A stretch of 54,777 nucleotides of DNA. It comes from a virus. Positions 1 to 7,036 of this stretch are shown here, in pieces. Under the pieces are notes generated by a model that was not told the origin of the DNA, made no database searches, and worked only from the letters and a program-made list of their open reading frames with translations. The first letter of the stretch is position 1. The number at the start of each line of letters is the position of its first letter. The translations under genes were made by a program, and so were the position numbers. The stretch lies in IMG/VR virus record IMGVR_UViG_3300031972_003254, positions 1 through 54,777 of that record, one strand, 5' to 3'.

Positions 1-255
1 TCAGAGCCATGGCGGCCTGATGATCAACCGCCCGGCCGCACACGGAAATCCTGACAGTCCCAAGAGATTGACCAGTTCAGCGTCGAGATCGTTCCAAACT
101 TCGGCCGCCGCGCGCGGCTTTCGGAAGCCTACCGACCACGCACCGCCGAACGGCTCGACATAGACGCGGTGCGGCGGAAACTGCGAAATGATCCACGGCG
201 CGAGCAGCCACTTGCCGCCATGCCATCGCAGGATCGGGCGAGGCGGCGCACTCAT
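1..255 (-). pseudogene. Truncated DNA adenine methylase (Dam-like), N-terminal fragment
   Basis: The 84-residue product begins like phage Dam N6-adenine methylases: ILRWHGGKW near residue 8 is the S-adenosylmethionine-binding motif I region (usual form KWxGGK), followed by YVEPFGGA and NDLDAELVNLL. After about residue 65 the similarity stops and a short unrelated tail leads to a stop codon at the first base of the window. The DPPY catalytic motif and the target-recognition domain are missing (intact family members have about 250-280 residues), so it should be inactive. It overlaps the upstream gene by ATGA, so it is the last gene of the leftward operon. The break could be the prophage attachment junction or simple decay. 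Confidence 0.75.
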
Positions 256-569
256 CCCTGCGAGCCTCGTGCGCGGATGGCGGTGGCGATTGAACGGTAG
301 GTCGCGTTCTCGTGGTCAGTCGCCATCACTGGCTCAATCCACTTCTCAGCCACCCTCGCACACGCCTCCCGCTCGGCTTGCTCGGCGGCTGCAACGACAG
401 CTTCCACGGCCTCGATAATCCGACATGCCATCCAACCAATCGAACTGTCCTCTCGGTTGGCCTCCAGCCAAAGCGCGATATGATCCGCATTCGTGATGTT
501 CAGTTCGCGAGACAGGCGCTCGGTCTCCGCCAGCGCGGCGTCAATGGACTCCTGCGTTATCTCAACCAT
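252..569 (-). CDS. Hypothetical early phage protein, helical
   Basis: 105 residues, start ATG at 569. I do not recognise a named family. The sequence is helical and charged: residues 1-30 look like a short helix pair, and residues 50-105 carry an Ala/Glu stretch (AEQAEREACARVAEKW) ending in IATAIRARG. Short phage proteins with this kind of ending are common near DNA-metabolism genes, but no function follows. The start overlaps the upstream gene by 8 bases and the stop overlaps the Dam fragment, so it sits in the same translationally coupled string. Confidence 0.6.
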   Translation of the reverse strand: MVEITQESIDAALAETERLSRELNITNADHIALWLEANREDSSIGWMACRIIEAVEAVVAAAEQAEREACARVAEKWIEPVMATDHENATYRSIATAIRARGSQG

Positions 570-786
570 GGCTTTGTCCCCATGTTATGAAGTCGTCCGG
601 CAGCCAGGCATAAAGCCCGTAAGTCCCGTCCTGTATGTTCTCACACGGCTCCATGTCTTCGCCGTCGAGGACGGCACCGGCATCGGTCGCGAGAAAGATG
701 CGAGCGCCGCTCCCGTCCGAGTAGGTTGCGACGAAAGCCCCGCCCGGAGAGGGGTCGAATGAAAGCATGGAAAGCCATTCAACCAT
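562..786 (-). CDS. Hypothetical small acidic early protein
   Basis: 74 residues. I chose ATG at 786 over an upstream ATG at 897 because it is preceded by AAAGGAG at good spacing. It also places the start just inside the end of the upstream fragment gene, as elsewhere in this operon. The product is acidic (GEDMEPCENIQDG) with an aromatic C-terminus (LYAWLPDDFITWG) and no membrane segment. I do not recognise it. It lies between the cytosine methylase remnant and a hypothetical gene. Confidence 0.55.
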   Translation of the reverse strand: MVEWLSMLSFDPSPGGAFVATYSDGSGARIFLATDAGAVLDGEDMEPCENIQDGTYGLYAWLPDDFITWGQSHG

Positions 787-997
787 GGCCGGTCTCCTTT
801 GCAGGTGGGGTGGGGAGAGGCATCCAGCCTGCGAAGCAATGATCGGCCATCCCGCCATGTCCGGGGTAGAGCGACCAGCCCATGTCATACCCGTCATTCA
901 CGCCCTCGTGGCGGATATCGACCATGCGACCAAGCGCGGCCTCGATCCCGGTCGATGCGCCGCCGCCGCCGGCGAAGTTGTCGACGAGGAGCCCCAT
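779..997 (-). pseudogene. Remnant of a C5-cytosine DNA methyltransferase, fused to a short foreign tail
   Basis: The first about 24 residues, MGLLVDNFAGGGGASTGIEA, are motif I (AdoMet-binding F-x-G-x-G) of phage Dcm-type cytosine methyltransferases, which normally have 250 or more residues. The catalytic PCQ motif and all later motifs are absent. The rest (VDIRHEGVNDGYDMGWSLYP onward) does not continue the family and may be a separate small phage protein joined in frame by an internal deletion. The start at ATG 997 shares a base with the stop of the upstream gene (TGATG). It cannot methylate DNA as it stands; whether the 72-residue product does anything else is unknown. Confidence 0.65.
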
Positions 998-1581
998 CAC
1001 CCCTCCCCTTCGCTGGCAGGGGCTGTCCGGGCGGGCCATGCGCCCCAACCAACCGCCACCTTGTCCTCAGTTGGATGCTTATCGGTGCGCGGTCTGCCCG
1101 GCGTGTCCCAGCTGCGGCCCTTTACCCACCATAGCTTTCGCCATTGGCATGCCCGGACAGACGCACCGCCGATCCGCTTCCACTCGGGAGCGCGGGACAA
1201 ACGGTCATCATCGGCATCGCTTTGTGCTGTAATCATCTCGCCGGTCACGCGATGCTCGAAGCGTGCCCATTCGCTTGCGAGCAAATAGGTCAAGCCACGC
1301 CGGTATCCTTTCGCTCTCGCTGCTTTTTCGGTCGCGGCATAGAGTTTCGACGGCGCATTCGGCGTGGTGTCTGTGCAGCAGCGGGTGATTTCGCACGTCA
1401 GCCCGTCATCGATGGCGCGCGCGACCGGCCTGCCGACGACTGCAATGCCGACCAAGTCCCCGTCATCGTCATGCATACCGTGAAGCCAGAGAAACCCTAC
1501 TGGCCAGCCATGATGCCGGTGATGCTGCCTTACGAAGGCGCGGCCCTCGTCGCGCGTCACCGGACGAAGGTCGACGCTCAT
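997..1581 (-). CDS. XF1762 family protein (GNAT-like fold)
   Basis: 194 residues. ATG at 1581 was preferred to an upstream ATG at 1752 because it has an AAAGGGA site and overlaps the preceding gene by ATGA. Residues 5-125 match the phage XF1762 family: QHHRHHGWPVG, then LVGIAVVGRPVARAIDDG, EITRCCTDTTPNAPSKLYAA and GYRRGLTYLLASE. The family looks like a diverged acetyltransferase fold, but its substrate is unknown and I infer no activity. C-terminal to about residue 150 the sequence is basic and Pro-rich. It is commonly found in phage early operons beside DNA-modification genes, which fits the methylase remnant downstream. Confidence 0.75.
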   Translation of the reverse strand: MSVDLRPVTRDEGRAFVRQHHRHHGWPVGFLWLHGMHDDDGDLVGIAVVGRPVARAIDDGLTCEITRCCTDTTPNAPSKLYAATEKAARAKGYRRGLTYLLASEWARFEHRVTGEMITAQSDADDDRLSRAPEWKRIGGASVRACQWRKLWWVKGRSWDTPGRPRTDKHPTEDKVAVGWGAWPARTAPASEGEG

Positions 1582-1832
1582 GCCGCGTTCCCTTTGGTTT
1601 TGGCTTCGATCAGCCGCGCGAGGTCCTCCACGGTGTCGGCGCGCCACAATTCGGTGTCGCCGATGGTGATCGCGTGCTCGTCTTCGAGGTTCATCGCCAG
1701 CAAGACGATCTCGTCGGAGCGCAGGTCCAGGTCGCGCTTGAGCGACGAGCATGCATCGGCGCGCCGCGCCGCAGCGGGGCTGATCGCCGCGATGGCGGCG
1801 GTGGCGGCGGTGATGAGGGCGGGATCAGCCAT
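1578..1832 (-). CDS. Acyl-carrier-protein-like phage protein
   Basis: 84 residues. The C-terminal 55 residues follow the acyl carrier protein pattern: a helix-2 block LDLRSDEIVLLAMNLEDE, then an ITIGDTE turn and TVEDLARLIE as helix 4. In true ACPs the helix-2 start reads DSL with the phosphopantetheine Ser; here it reads RSD, so a Ser is present at the right place but the DSL context is changed. ACP-like genes are known in some alphaproteobacterial phages, with unknown role. It is translationally coupled (ATGA) to the XF1762 gene. Either a modified carrier protein or a fold reused without its prosthetic group is possible. Confidence 0.65.
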   Translation of the reverse strand: MADPALITAATAAIAAISPAAARRADACSSLKRDLDLRSDEIVLLAMNLEDEHAITIGDTELWRADTVEDLARLIEAKTKGNAA

Positions 1833-1859
1833 TGGCTTTCTTTCCCTGGTCGCGGGTCA

Positions 1860-2588
1860 TCAGCCCTCTCCCTCAGGCAGGACATCATCGCCGATGGATT
1901 TCACCGCCGTGGCGAAGCGCTCGCCGCCATATCCGTCACGGCACAGTTCCAGCACCTGGTCGAGCGGCAAGACCTCGGTGTCGGGATCGACGCCCCGAGC
2001 GCGCAGCCCTTCGCGCAGGCCACTCTCGCAGGCACCGGTCAGCAACCGATAGTCGTTGAACGTCACTGTCCCGCGCTCGCGGATAGTGGCCACGAGTTCT
2101 TCGGGATCGAAATCCACCTGCGCTATCTTGAACCGCAGGTCGCGCAATGCCTGTTCAGCCGTCTCGCCATGCGCCGAGTAGCCGCCTTCGGTCGCCACGA
2201 AGCAGCGCTTATCGGTCTCAAGGTTGCCCTTGAAATATTGAGCCGACCACAGTTCAGCCTCGCCCATCATTCGCTTCGAGATCAGCCGCATCGCATAGCC
2301 ATCGACAGTGCGGAGCCGGATGCGTTTTTCCTGATAGGGCTGTTCTTCATCGGTCAGGCTGCCGAGGTAGAGGTTGCGGCCCGCCGAGATGGTGACGCCC
2401 TCGGGCAGCGCGGTCAGGCTGCCGAGGTAGAGGTAGCCGCCCGCCGAGATGGTGACGCCCTCGGGCAGCGCGGTCAGGCTGCCGAGGTAGAGGTTGCCGC
2501 CCGCCGAGATGGTGTTCCTGTTTTGTGTGAAATCGTAGCCCTGTGCCGTGAGGTAAGCGCAGAGCGATTCTATGGTCTCGATTTTCAT
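1860..2588 (-). CDS. Repeat-containing hypothetical protein with 20-residue tandem repeats
   Basis: 242 residues. ATG at 2588 was chosen because GGAAGGACAGGAA precedes it; an upstream ATG at 2645 lacks this. Residues 25-79 hold 2.7 copies of a 20-residue repeat, GNLYLGSLTALPEGVTISAG, which should form a short beta solenoid-like stack, similar in look to polymer-forming or bactofilin-like repeats. Residues 85-170 form a mixed domain (RIRLRTVDGYAMRL, then FKGNLETDKRCFVATEG) resembling a module often found behind such repeats in phage and mobile-element proteins. Residues 180-242 are helical. The role is unknown. Confidence 0.65.
   Translation of the reverse strand: MKIETIESLCAYLTAQGYDFTQNRNTISAGGNLYLGSLTALPEGVTISAGGYLYLGSLTALPEGVTISAGRNLYLGSLTDEEQPYQEKRIRLRTVDGYAMRLISKRMMGEAELWSAQYFKGNLETDKRCFVATEGGYSAHGETAEQALRDLRFKIAQVDFDPEELVATIRERGTVTFNDYRLLTGACESGLREGLRARGVDPDTEVLPLDQVLELCRDGYGGERFATAVKSIGDDVLPEGEG
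2351..2514. repeat. 60-bp tandem repeat, 2.7 copies, inside the repeat protein gene
   Basis: Three consecutive blocks beginning at 2351, 2411 and 2471 each start CGGTCAGGCTGCCGAGGTAG and are identical apart from a few bases near positions 36-38 of the unit; the third ends after about 44 bases. The period of 60 equals 20 codons, so copy-number change would keep the reading frame. The high identity at DNA level points to recent expansion or recombination-driven homogenisation. Confidence 0.9.
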
Positions 2589-2626
2589 TTCCTGTCCTTC
2601 CGAGAGGATGTAGCGGAGCGCGCGCA

Positions 2627-2833
2627 TCAGGCGGCCCCCATCCACAGCGCCGCGCCGATGACGGCAGCGACAAGCGCAAGACCCGCGAGGGCGACCCCTG
2701 CCCGCCTGGGCGAGCGGTCATCGTCCATCGGCTGGATCGGCCCGTAGGTTGCCCGGCGCTGGTCAGCGTCGGACCATGCGCGCGGCAGGACCGAGCGGTC
2801 GGGGCGCTGCGTGGTGTGGTAGCGATAGCTCAT
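2627..2833 (-). CDS. Small single-pass membrane protein, unknown
   Basis: 68 residues: a basic and polar first half (MSYRYHTTQRPDRS) followed by a hydrophobic helix at about residues 44-66 (AGVALAGLALVAAVIGAALW). It should sit in the inner membrane with its N-terminus in the cytoplasm. No family recognised. The start is only two bases beyond the stop of the upstream gene, and the ribosome site is weak, so translation probably depends on coupling. Confidence 0.55.
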   Translation of the reverse strand: MSYRYHTTQRPDRSVLPRAWSDADQRRATYGPIQPMDDDRSPRRAGVALAGLALVAAVIGAALWMGAA

Positions 2834-2835
2834 GG

Positions 2836-3240
2836 TCAGAACCGCCCTATGCAGTCCGGACAGTCGCAGTCCGGATCGTGAGCATCCTCCTCGTCGCCCG
2901 CCGCAGCGGAGAGGAACGATGGAAGTTCTTCGCTGGAAGGCAGCGCGACCGGAGGCACGACGGCAGCCACGCTCGGCGGAAGCTGATAGGTCTGCTGCGG
3001 GCGGCGCGCGTAGGCGGTCGCCGCGTCGCAGGGCGTGAACTGGTAGATCGAGCCGCCGCCCAGCAGGACCGGGCCGAGCATGACCTGCCCGAACAGCGGT
3101 TCTACCTGCAGCATCTTGGTGCCGAACCTCTCGACCTCGGCAACTCTGCCGACGAGCGTGCGATGCCCCAGCGCTTCGACGATAGCGTACTCGCCTGCGG
3201 GCATGTCCGAGACGGTGTTGATAAGGATGGCGTCAGTCAT
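2836..3240 (-). CDS. Conserved-looking phage hypothetical with C-terminal CxCxxC
   Basis: 134 residues from ATG 3240, which overlaps the upstream gene by 8 bases and has GAGG at suitable distance. The central part (GEYAIVEALGHRTLVGRVAE, then GTKMLQVEPLFGQ and GGSIYQFTPCDAATAYA) reads as a compact beta-rich domain that I have seen as an unnamed protein in alphaproteobacterial phages. The end, DPDCDCPDCIGRF, has three closely spaced Cys that could bind a metal. No function assigned. Confidence 0.6.
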   Translation of the reverse strand: MTDAILINTVSDMPAGEYAIVEALGHRTLVGRVAEVERFGTKMLQVEPLFGQVMLGPVLLGGGSIYQFTPCDAATAYARRPQQTYQLPPSVAAVVPPVALPSSEELPSFLSAAAGDEEDAHDPDCDCPDCIGRF

Positions 3241-3613
3241 CGTCGCCATCCTCGGCTTTCGCAGACGCCCACTCGGTGCCTTTGCCGTGTGCGGCGCACC
3301 CGCCGTTGTCGCCCCACACCTTGGAGCAGGTGCAGCGCGGCATGACTTCGGGCATCGGCCCCGGACCATCGGCGAGCCACTTGTCGGCCATCGGCTTCTC
3401 CGCAGCGGCTGGCGAGTCGACCTCGGCGAAGTCGCGATCCGCGCGCAGGAAGTGAACGCCGTCCGCCGCATGTGCGAGCGCGGCAGCAGCATCGAGGCTG
3501 GACGATGCGACGAACCGGTCATTGATGAGCGCATTGATCGCCCCGGCCGGACGGTCGGCCTCGACCATGACCTTCGTGTCGCACTGCGTATCGGTGATGA
3601 GATAGACGGGCAT
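3233..3613 (-). CDS. Hypothetical early protein with a Cys-rich segment
   Basis: 126 residues, ATG 3613 preceded by AGAGGAA. The N-terminus MPVYLITDTQCDTKVMVEAD is beta-like and residues 20-60 are helical. Residues 93-108 (CTCSKVWGDNGGCAAHG) carry three Cys and a His that could form a small zinc site. No known family recognised. It lies directly downstream of recT and its attenuator-like hairpin, in the same leftward unit. Confidence 0.55.
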   Translation of the reverse strand: MPVYLITDTQCDTKVMVEADRPAGAINALINDRFVASSSLDAAAALAHAADGVHFLRADRDFAEVDSPAAAEKPMADKWLADGPGPMPEVMPRCTCSKVWGDNGGCAAHGKGTEWASAKAEDGDDD

Positions 3614-3652
3614 CGGGGGTGTTCCTCTTCGGGGAAGCTAAGGCCATCCTCG

Positions 3653-3680
3653 GGGTGCGCCGGAAGACGGCGGCGCACCC
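3653..3680 (-). terminator. Hairpin after recT (attenuator-like)
   Basis: A perfect 9-bp stem, GGGTGCGCC (3653-3661) with GGCGCACCC (3672-3680), and a 10-base loop lie 11 bases past the recT stop. There is no T-run on either strand, so this may reduce rather than end transcription into the downstream small genes. Confidence 0.5.
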
Positions 3681-3690
3681 TCCGGGGGCG

Positions 3691-5013
3691 TCAGCCGTCC
3701 TGCTGTGCCTTCTCGGCCTGCTTGGGCTTCGAGGGGAACTTCTTGCGCGCAGCAGCGGCTGCCTTCTCCAGCTCCGCCTGCACCGCATCCGGAAACCCGG
3801 CCATGTGGCGCACAAGCGTCTCGTCCGTCCGGGCGACATCCCTGGGGGTTTCGGCAAGGTTGAAGCCGTCGAGGATTTCCCGGCGTCGTTCAGCCCATGG
3901 AGCGCCCCGGTAAGGGTCCTTTCCGGCGTCGTCCGAAATCGGCTCCTGCTGCTCCTCGCCGTGCTGCTCGTCGGTGCGCCCCTCGGCGGCAGACGGATTG
4001 TCCTCGTCGAGCGTGCCGTCGTTGGCCTCGTTGCCCGCATCGAGGGCGCGGGCGGTTTCCTCGTCGACCTCGGTCATGCCGCGGCTGTCGCGCTGTTCGG
4101 CGACTTCGCCGGTTTCGGGGTCATGGCTGGGCTGATTGTCCTGATCGTCGTCGGACAATTCGCCCCGCCCCGGCAGCGTCACCGGGCCCGTCGGTTCCGT
4201 GGCGAGATAAGCGGCAGCGCTGTCAGCGGCGCGCTCGGATTCCATATCCCGCTCGATAGCCTGCAGCACGTCGCCGCTCATGGGCAGGACCTTGGAGTGA
4301 CGGCGCAGGACCGTCTTGCGGGCCATCTCGCCGAACCAGTCGACCCAAGGGCCCTTGGGCTGAATAGGCGTGCCATCCCTCTTCTTCTTGCCGAGCGCGC
4401 CGGTCTGGCTGGACTGGCGGACCTGATCGATCTCCGCCCGGCGCATGACCTCGACCGACCAATACGGATCGCCCCCGAACTCGTTCTTGAGCTTGGCGAT
4501 AGAGTAGGCCGCGACGATCTTGTCGTCGGTCGTTTCCTCGATCGAGAGCAGCAGGTTCGGGCGGTAGCGGATCGGCGGCTCGAGGCCGACTTCGTAGAGG
4601 AAGTGGCCGCTTTCGAGGTCGGCGTGATAGACCACGCCGGTTTCGATGCTGATGACTTCGCCCGACTGCAGGATTTTCTTCCTGAGACCGTAGACCATCG
4701 GCATCGGCTGGACTTGCCAGATTTCGCCGCTCTGCCTGCTCCATGTCTTGAACGGCACGAGCGCGGCTTCGCGTCCGTCGGGGATAAGGCCGTCCTGGGC
4801 CAGCTTCATCGCGGCGAGCAGGAACGACTGGCGGTCGCAATGGAGAAGCTGCGGGTTCTGGATTGCGGCGGTCGCCACCACGCGCTGGAACTTCTCCGGC
4901 GTGATGTGCTGCGGCAGAACCATGCGGAACTCATCGGCGCGCCTAGTGAGCTGGTTCTTGAGGGCGTCTATGGGATCGCGCTCGCGGCGCGGTTCGAGGG
5001 CGGTGGAAGCCAT
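3691..5013 (-). CDS. recT: RecT family single-strand annealing protein
   Basis: 440 residues; ATG 5013 has AAAGGTAAGG upstream. Residues 10-260 are the RecT core: MVLPQHITPEKFQRVVATA, NPQLLHCDRQSFLLAAMKLA, GLIPDGREAALVPF, VQPMPMVYGLRKKIL, and the aromatic DWFGEMARKTVLRRHSK near the end of the core. RecT anneals complementary single strands for phage recombination and replication. The last about 150 residues are an extension not in classical RecT (about 270 residues): an acidic, disordered linker followed by a helical piece (YRGAPWAERRREILDGFN). The adjacent DnaQ-like exonuclease gene and the coiled-coil gene probably belong to the same recombination module; no RecE is present. Confidence 0.92.
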   Translation of the reverse strand: MASTALEPRRERDPIDALKNQLTRRADEFRMVLPQHITPEKFQRVVATAAIQNPQLLHCDRQSFLLAAMKLAQDGLIPDGREAALVPFKTWSRQSGEIWQVQPMPMVYGLRKKILQSGEVISIETGVVYHADLESGHFLYEVGLEPPIRYRPNLLLSIEETTDDKIVAAYSIAKLKNEFGGDPYWSVEVMRRAEIDQVRQSSQTGALGKKKRDGTPIQPKGPWVDWFGEMARKTVLRRHSKVLPMSGDVLQAIERDMESERAADSAAAYLATEPTGPVTLPGRGELSDDDQDNQPSHDPETGEVAEQRDSRGMTEVDEETARALDAGNEANDGTLDEDNPSAAEGRTDEQHGEEQQEPISDDAGKDPYRGAPWAERRREILDGFNLAETPRDVARTDETLVRHMAGFPDAVQAELEKAAAAARKKFPSKPKQAEKAQQDG

Positions 5014-5018
5014 GGGCC

Positions 5019-5597
5019 TTACCTTTCCATGCTCTTGAGGTGGAAGAAGATGCGCGCAGCGGCGTCGCAGTCCGGGCGCGCGCGGTGCGCGCCCGAGTGA
5101 TCCTCGTCGAAGTAGTGCCTCACCGCCTCGGTCAGGCTTGGCCACTTCCAGTCGGTTTCGAAGCGTGGCTTCGCCTTGAGAATGCGGCAATGCGAGGTGG
5201 ACGAGCGCATGGTGCAGAACGTCGGGCGGGTGTTTTCCCACTTCTCGCCGGTCAGCCGCGCACCCATGATCCGCATGAGGCGAATATCGAAGCTGACGTT
5301 GTGGCCCACGACGATCTCGACCGTGCGCAGCACCTCTTCGAAGTTGGCAAAGACGTTCGCGGGCGCGATGCCTTCGTCGCGGGCGCGCTCGGTCGTGATG
5401 CCGTGCAGCGCCGCAACCTCATCGGGAATGACGACGCCGTCTCCGGGATTGATGATGGCGTCGAACCGCTCGATCTCGGCGAAGTCCGCCCCGTAGAGGG
5501 TCCACGCGATGTCTACGACATGCGGCTGATCGGGATGATCGCTCGGTTCCTTCCACAAGGGCAGGCCTGTCGTCTCGGTATCGAATACAAGGTACAT
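5019..5597 (-). CDS. DnaQ-like 3'-5' exonuclease (DEDDh)
   Basis: 192 residues starting at ATG 5597 (AAAGG upstream). Exo I motif FDTETTGLP at residues 5-13, Exo II motif VGHNVSFDIRLM near residue 97 and Exo III motif HRARPDCDA near residue 170 give the D-E-D-D-H set of proofreading-type exonucleases. Stand-alone phage members are thought to resect or trim DNA ends. It lies 5 bases upstream of recT, so it may supply the nuclease activity that RecE gives in the Rac system; that pairing is an inference from position. Confidence 0.88.
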   Translation of the reverse strand: MYLVFDTETTGLPLWKEPSDHPDQPHVVDIAWTLYGADFAEIERFDAIINPGDGVVIPDEVAALHGITTERARDEGIAPANVFANFEEVLRTVEIVVGHNVSFDIRLMRIMGARLTGEKWENTRPTFCTMRSSTSHCRILKAKPRFETDWKWPSLTEAVRHYFDEDHSGAHRARPDCDAAARIFFHLKSMER

Positions 5598-5628
5598 GGA
5601 GTGGTGCCTTTCAGGCTGGGGCGGGGGA

Positions 5629-6486
5629 TCAGCGGAAGCTCGCCTTGGCGACCGGCCAGATGCGCACGCCGGGCATCTCGCGCTTGCCCGCCTTCACGAG
5701 GCGCTGGACGGCCTTGTCGATCTCGGCGCGAACCTTCGGATCGTCCTTCACGGCGCGGAACGCCTTGGAATAATCCTCGACCTGGCTGGTCCACTCCTGC
5801 CGCCCGGAGACGGCGGCACCGGCATCGGAGCGGACAGGCTCCACCTTGCGCTGCTGCGCGGCTGCAAGCGCCGCTTCGGACATCGCTTCCTCGGACGCCT
5901 TGCGCAGGGCTTCGGCGCGCTCCTCGGCTTCGGCACGCTCGGCGGCGCTGGTCGATTCCTTTGCAGCCCGCTCGGCAGCGCGCTCCGCTTCGAGGCGTTC
6001 GCGCTCGGCGGTCGCAGCCCGCTCGGCAGCGGCACGCTCCTCGGCCTGCTGGCGTTCGCGTTCGGCGCGAAGGCGGGCCTCGCGTTTAGCGACATAGTCG
6101 TTGCCGATGGCCTCGGCGCGCCGCTTGGCGTCCTCCACACGGTCTACCAGCGCGTTGCGCTCGGCGTCGACAAGACGTCCGGCCTCCAGATGCGGGGCCT
6201 TCACCACCTTGTGCGTCTCGGTGACGTGCTTGATGAGCGCGCGGTAGATGTTGACGAGGTCGCCCAGCTTGCCGAGAGCCTCGTCATCGGTGACGACGAC
6301 CCGGTCGGCCGATGCAACTGCGCCTTCCAGCTTCTCCATGAACTCGGGGCGATCCGCCAGCAGCGCGGCGCGGAACTCTGCCGGAATCAGTTCCTCGAGC
6401 GGGGGCTTGTTGTGCCCCATGCCGCCGCGCGCGGCCTTGGCCTCGGGCCATGCCGGCACGTCGTCGAATACGGGTTTGGTAGCCAT
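5629..6486 (-). CDS. Long coiled-coil protein of the recombination module
   Basis: 285 residues; ATG 6486 with GGAG eight bases upstream. Residues 1-30 are a flexible start with GGMGHNKPPLEE, a motif typical of alphaproteobacterial phage proteins in recombination operons. Residues 45-110 form a helical domain and residues 115-225 are a long Ala/Glu/Arg-rich coiled coil. The C-terminus (AFRAVKDDPKVRAEIDKAVQ to GVRIWPVAKASFR) is globular. Proteins of this shape often sit next to RecT-type annealases; a scaffold or end-binding role is possible but unproven. Confidence 0.7.
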   Translation of the reverse strand: MATKPVFDDVPAWPEAKAARGGMGHNKPPLEELIPAEFRAALLADRPEFMEKLEGAVASADRVVVTDDEALGKLGDLVNIYRALIKHVTETHKVVKAPHLEAGRLVDAERNALVDRVEDAKRRAEAIGNDYVAKREARLRAERERQQAEERAAAERAATAERERLEAERAAERAAKESTSAAERAEAEERAEALRKASEEAMSEAALAAAQQRKVEPVRSDAGAAVSGRQEWTSQVEDYSKAFRAVKDDPKVRAEIDKAVQRLVKAGKREMPGVRIWPVAKASFR

Positions 6487-6506
6487 TGGGGCGTCTCCTT
6501 CGGGGG

Positions 6507-6905
6507 TCAGAATGGCAGGGGGTTTCGGGTGTCGAGCGGGTCGTAGCGGCGACCGCCACCCACCCAGGCGCTGTCCGGCGCGTGCTTGCGCGCCCAATCC
6601 TGCCGCGCGAGCATGTAGCGGTACTCTTCCTCGCTCAGCGGATCGGTGGCGCAGGCAGGCCAGACGCGGTCGAAGTCGACCGGCTCGCCGTTGAAAGTGG
6701 CCTGCCACCGGTGCGAGCGGTCAAGCTCCTCGCCGGTGACAGGATCGTGCGGAGGTCCGTGCCAGATCCTGACGGCACCCTTCACGGTGCTGGCGCCGAG
6801 CCGGAAACGGAAGAAGCCCGCCTCCGGCTCGGACACGGCAACCGAGGGTCCGCCCGTCAGCCGGACGGTGCTCCGCTCGGAATAGTTGAGCGACTTGCGG
6901 GTCAC
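6507..6905 (-). CDS. Hypothetical early protein, GTG start
   Basis: 132 residues. The start is GTG 6905, which overlaps the upstream stop as GTGA; a longer reading from an ATG at 7109 would run through the upstream gene in another frame and is not needed. Residues 30-80 (FFRFRLGASTVKGAVRIWHG, HRWQATFNGEPVDFDRVW) look like a small beta sandwich, and residues 90-110 (SEEEYRYMLARQDWARKHAP) a helix. No named family recognised. It is coupled to the 44-residue gene before it. Confidence 0.65.
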   Translation of the reverse strand: MTRKSLNYSERSTVRLTGGPSVAVSEPEAGFFRFRLGASTVKGAVRIWHGPPHDPVTGEELDRSHRWQATFNGEPVDFDRVWPACATDPLSEEEYRYMLARQDWARKHAPDSAWVGGGRRYDPLDTRNPLPF

Positions 6906-7036
6906 AGATCGCCCCGCTGAACCATCCGCTCGAACACGAATTCGAGCAGGTCGAGATAGTTGTCGAACACCACATGCCTGCCGTCGGTGAGGCGCAGGCG
7001 CAGCAAGGGCGAGGCTGGTTGCGAGACGGGGGGCAT
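6902..7036 (-). CDS. 44-residue early protein
   Basis: Short product MPPVSQPASPLLRLRLTDGR followed by HVVFDNYLDLLEFVFERMVQ. Start and stop are both overlap-coupled (TGATG with the membrane gene upstream, GTGA with the gene downstream), which argues that it is translated. It could be a tiny adaptor with one beta hairpin and one helix; no family recognised. Confidence 0.55.
   Translation of the reverse strand: MPPVSQPASPLLRLRLTDGRHVVFDNYLDLLEFVFERMVQRGDL

Noticed and set aside
1-120. Left attachment core repeated near the integrase
   Set aside because: I compared the left edge with the last bases of the window by eye and found no convincing direct repeat; the partner site would lie beyond 54777.
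997-1752. Longer start for the XF1762 gene at 1752
   Set aside because: The added 57 residues are Arg-rich out-of-frame reading of the acyl-carrier-like gene; the internal ATG at 1581 has a ribosome site and fits the family start.
2351-2514. CRISPR array
   Set aside because: The 60-base units are contiguous without variable spacers and are fully in frame with a protein gene.
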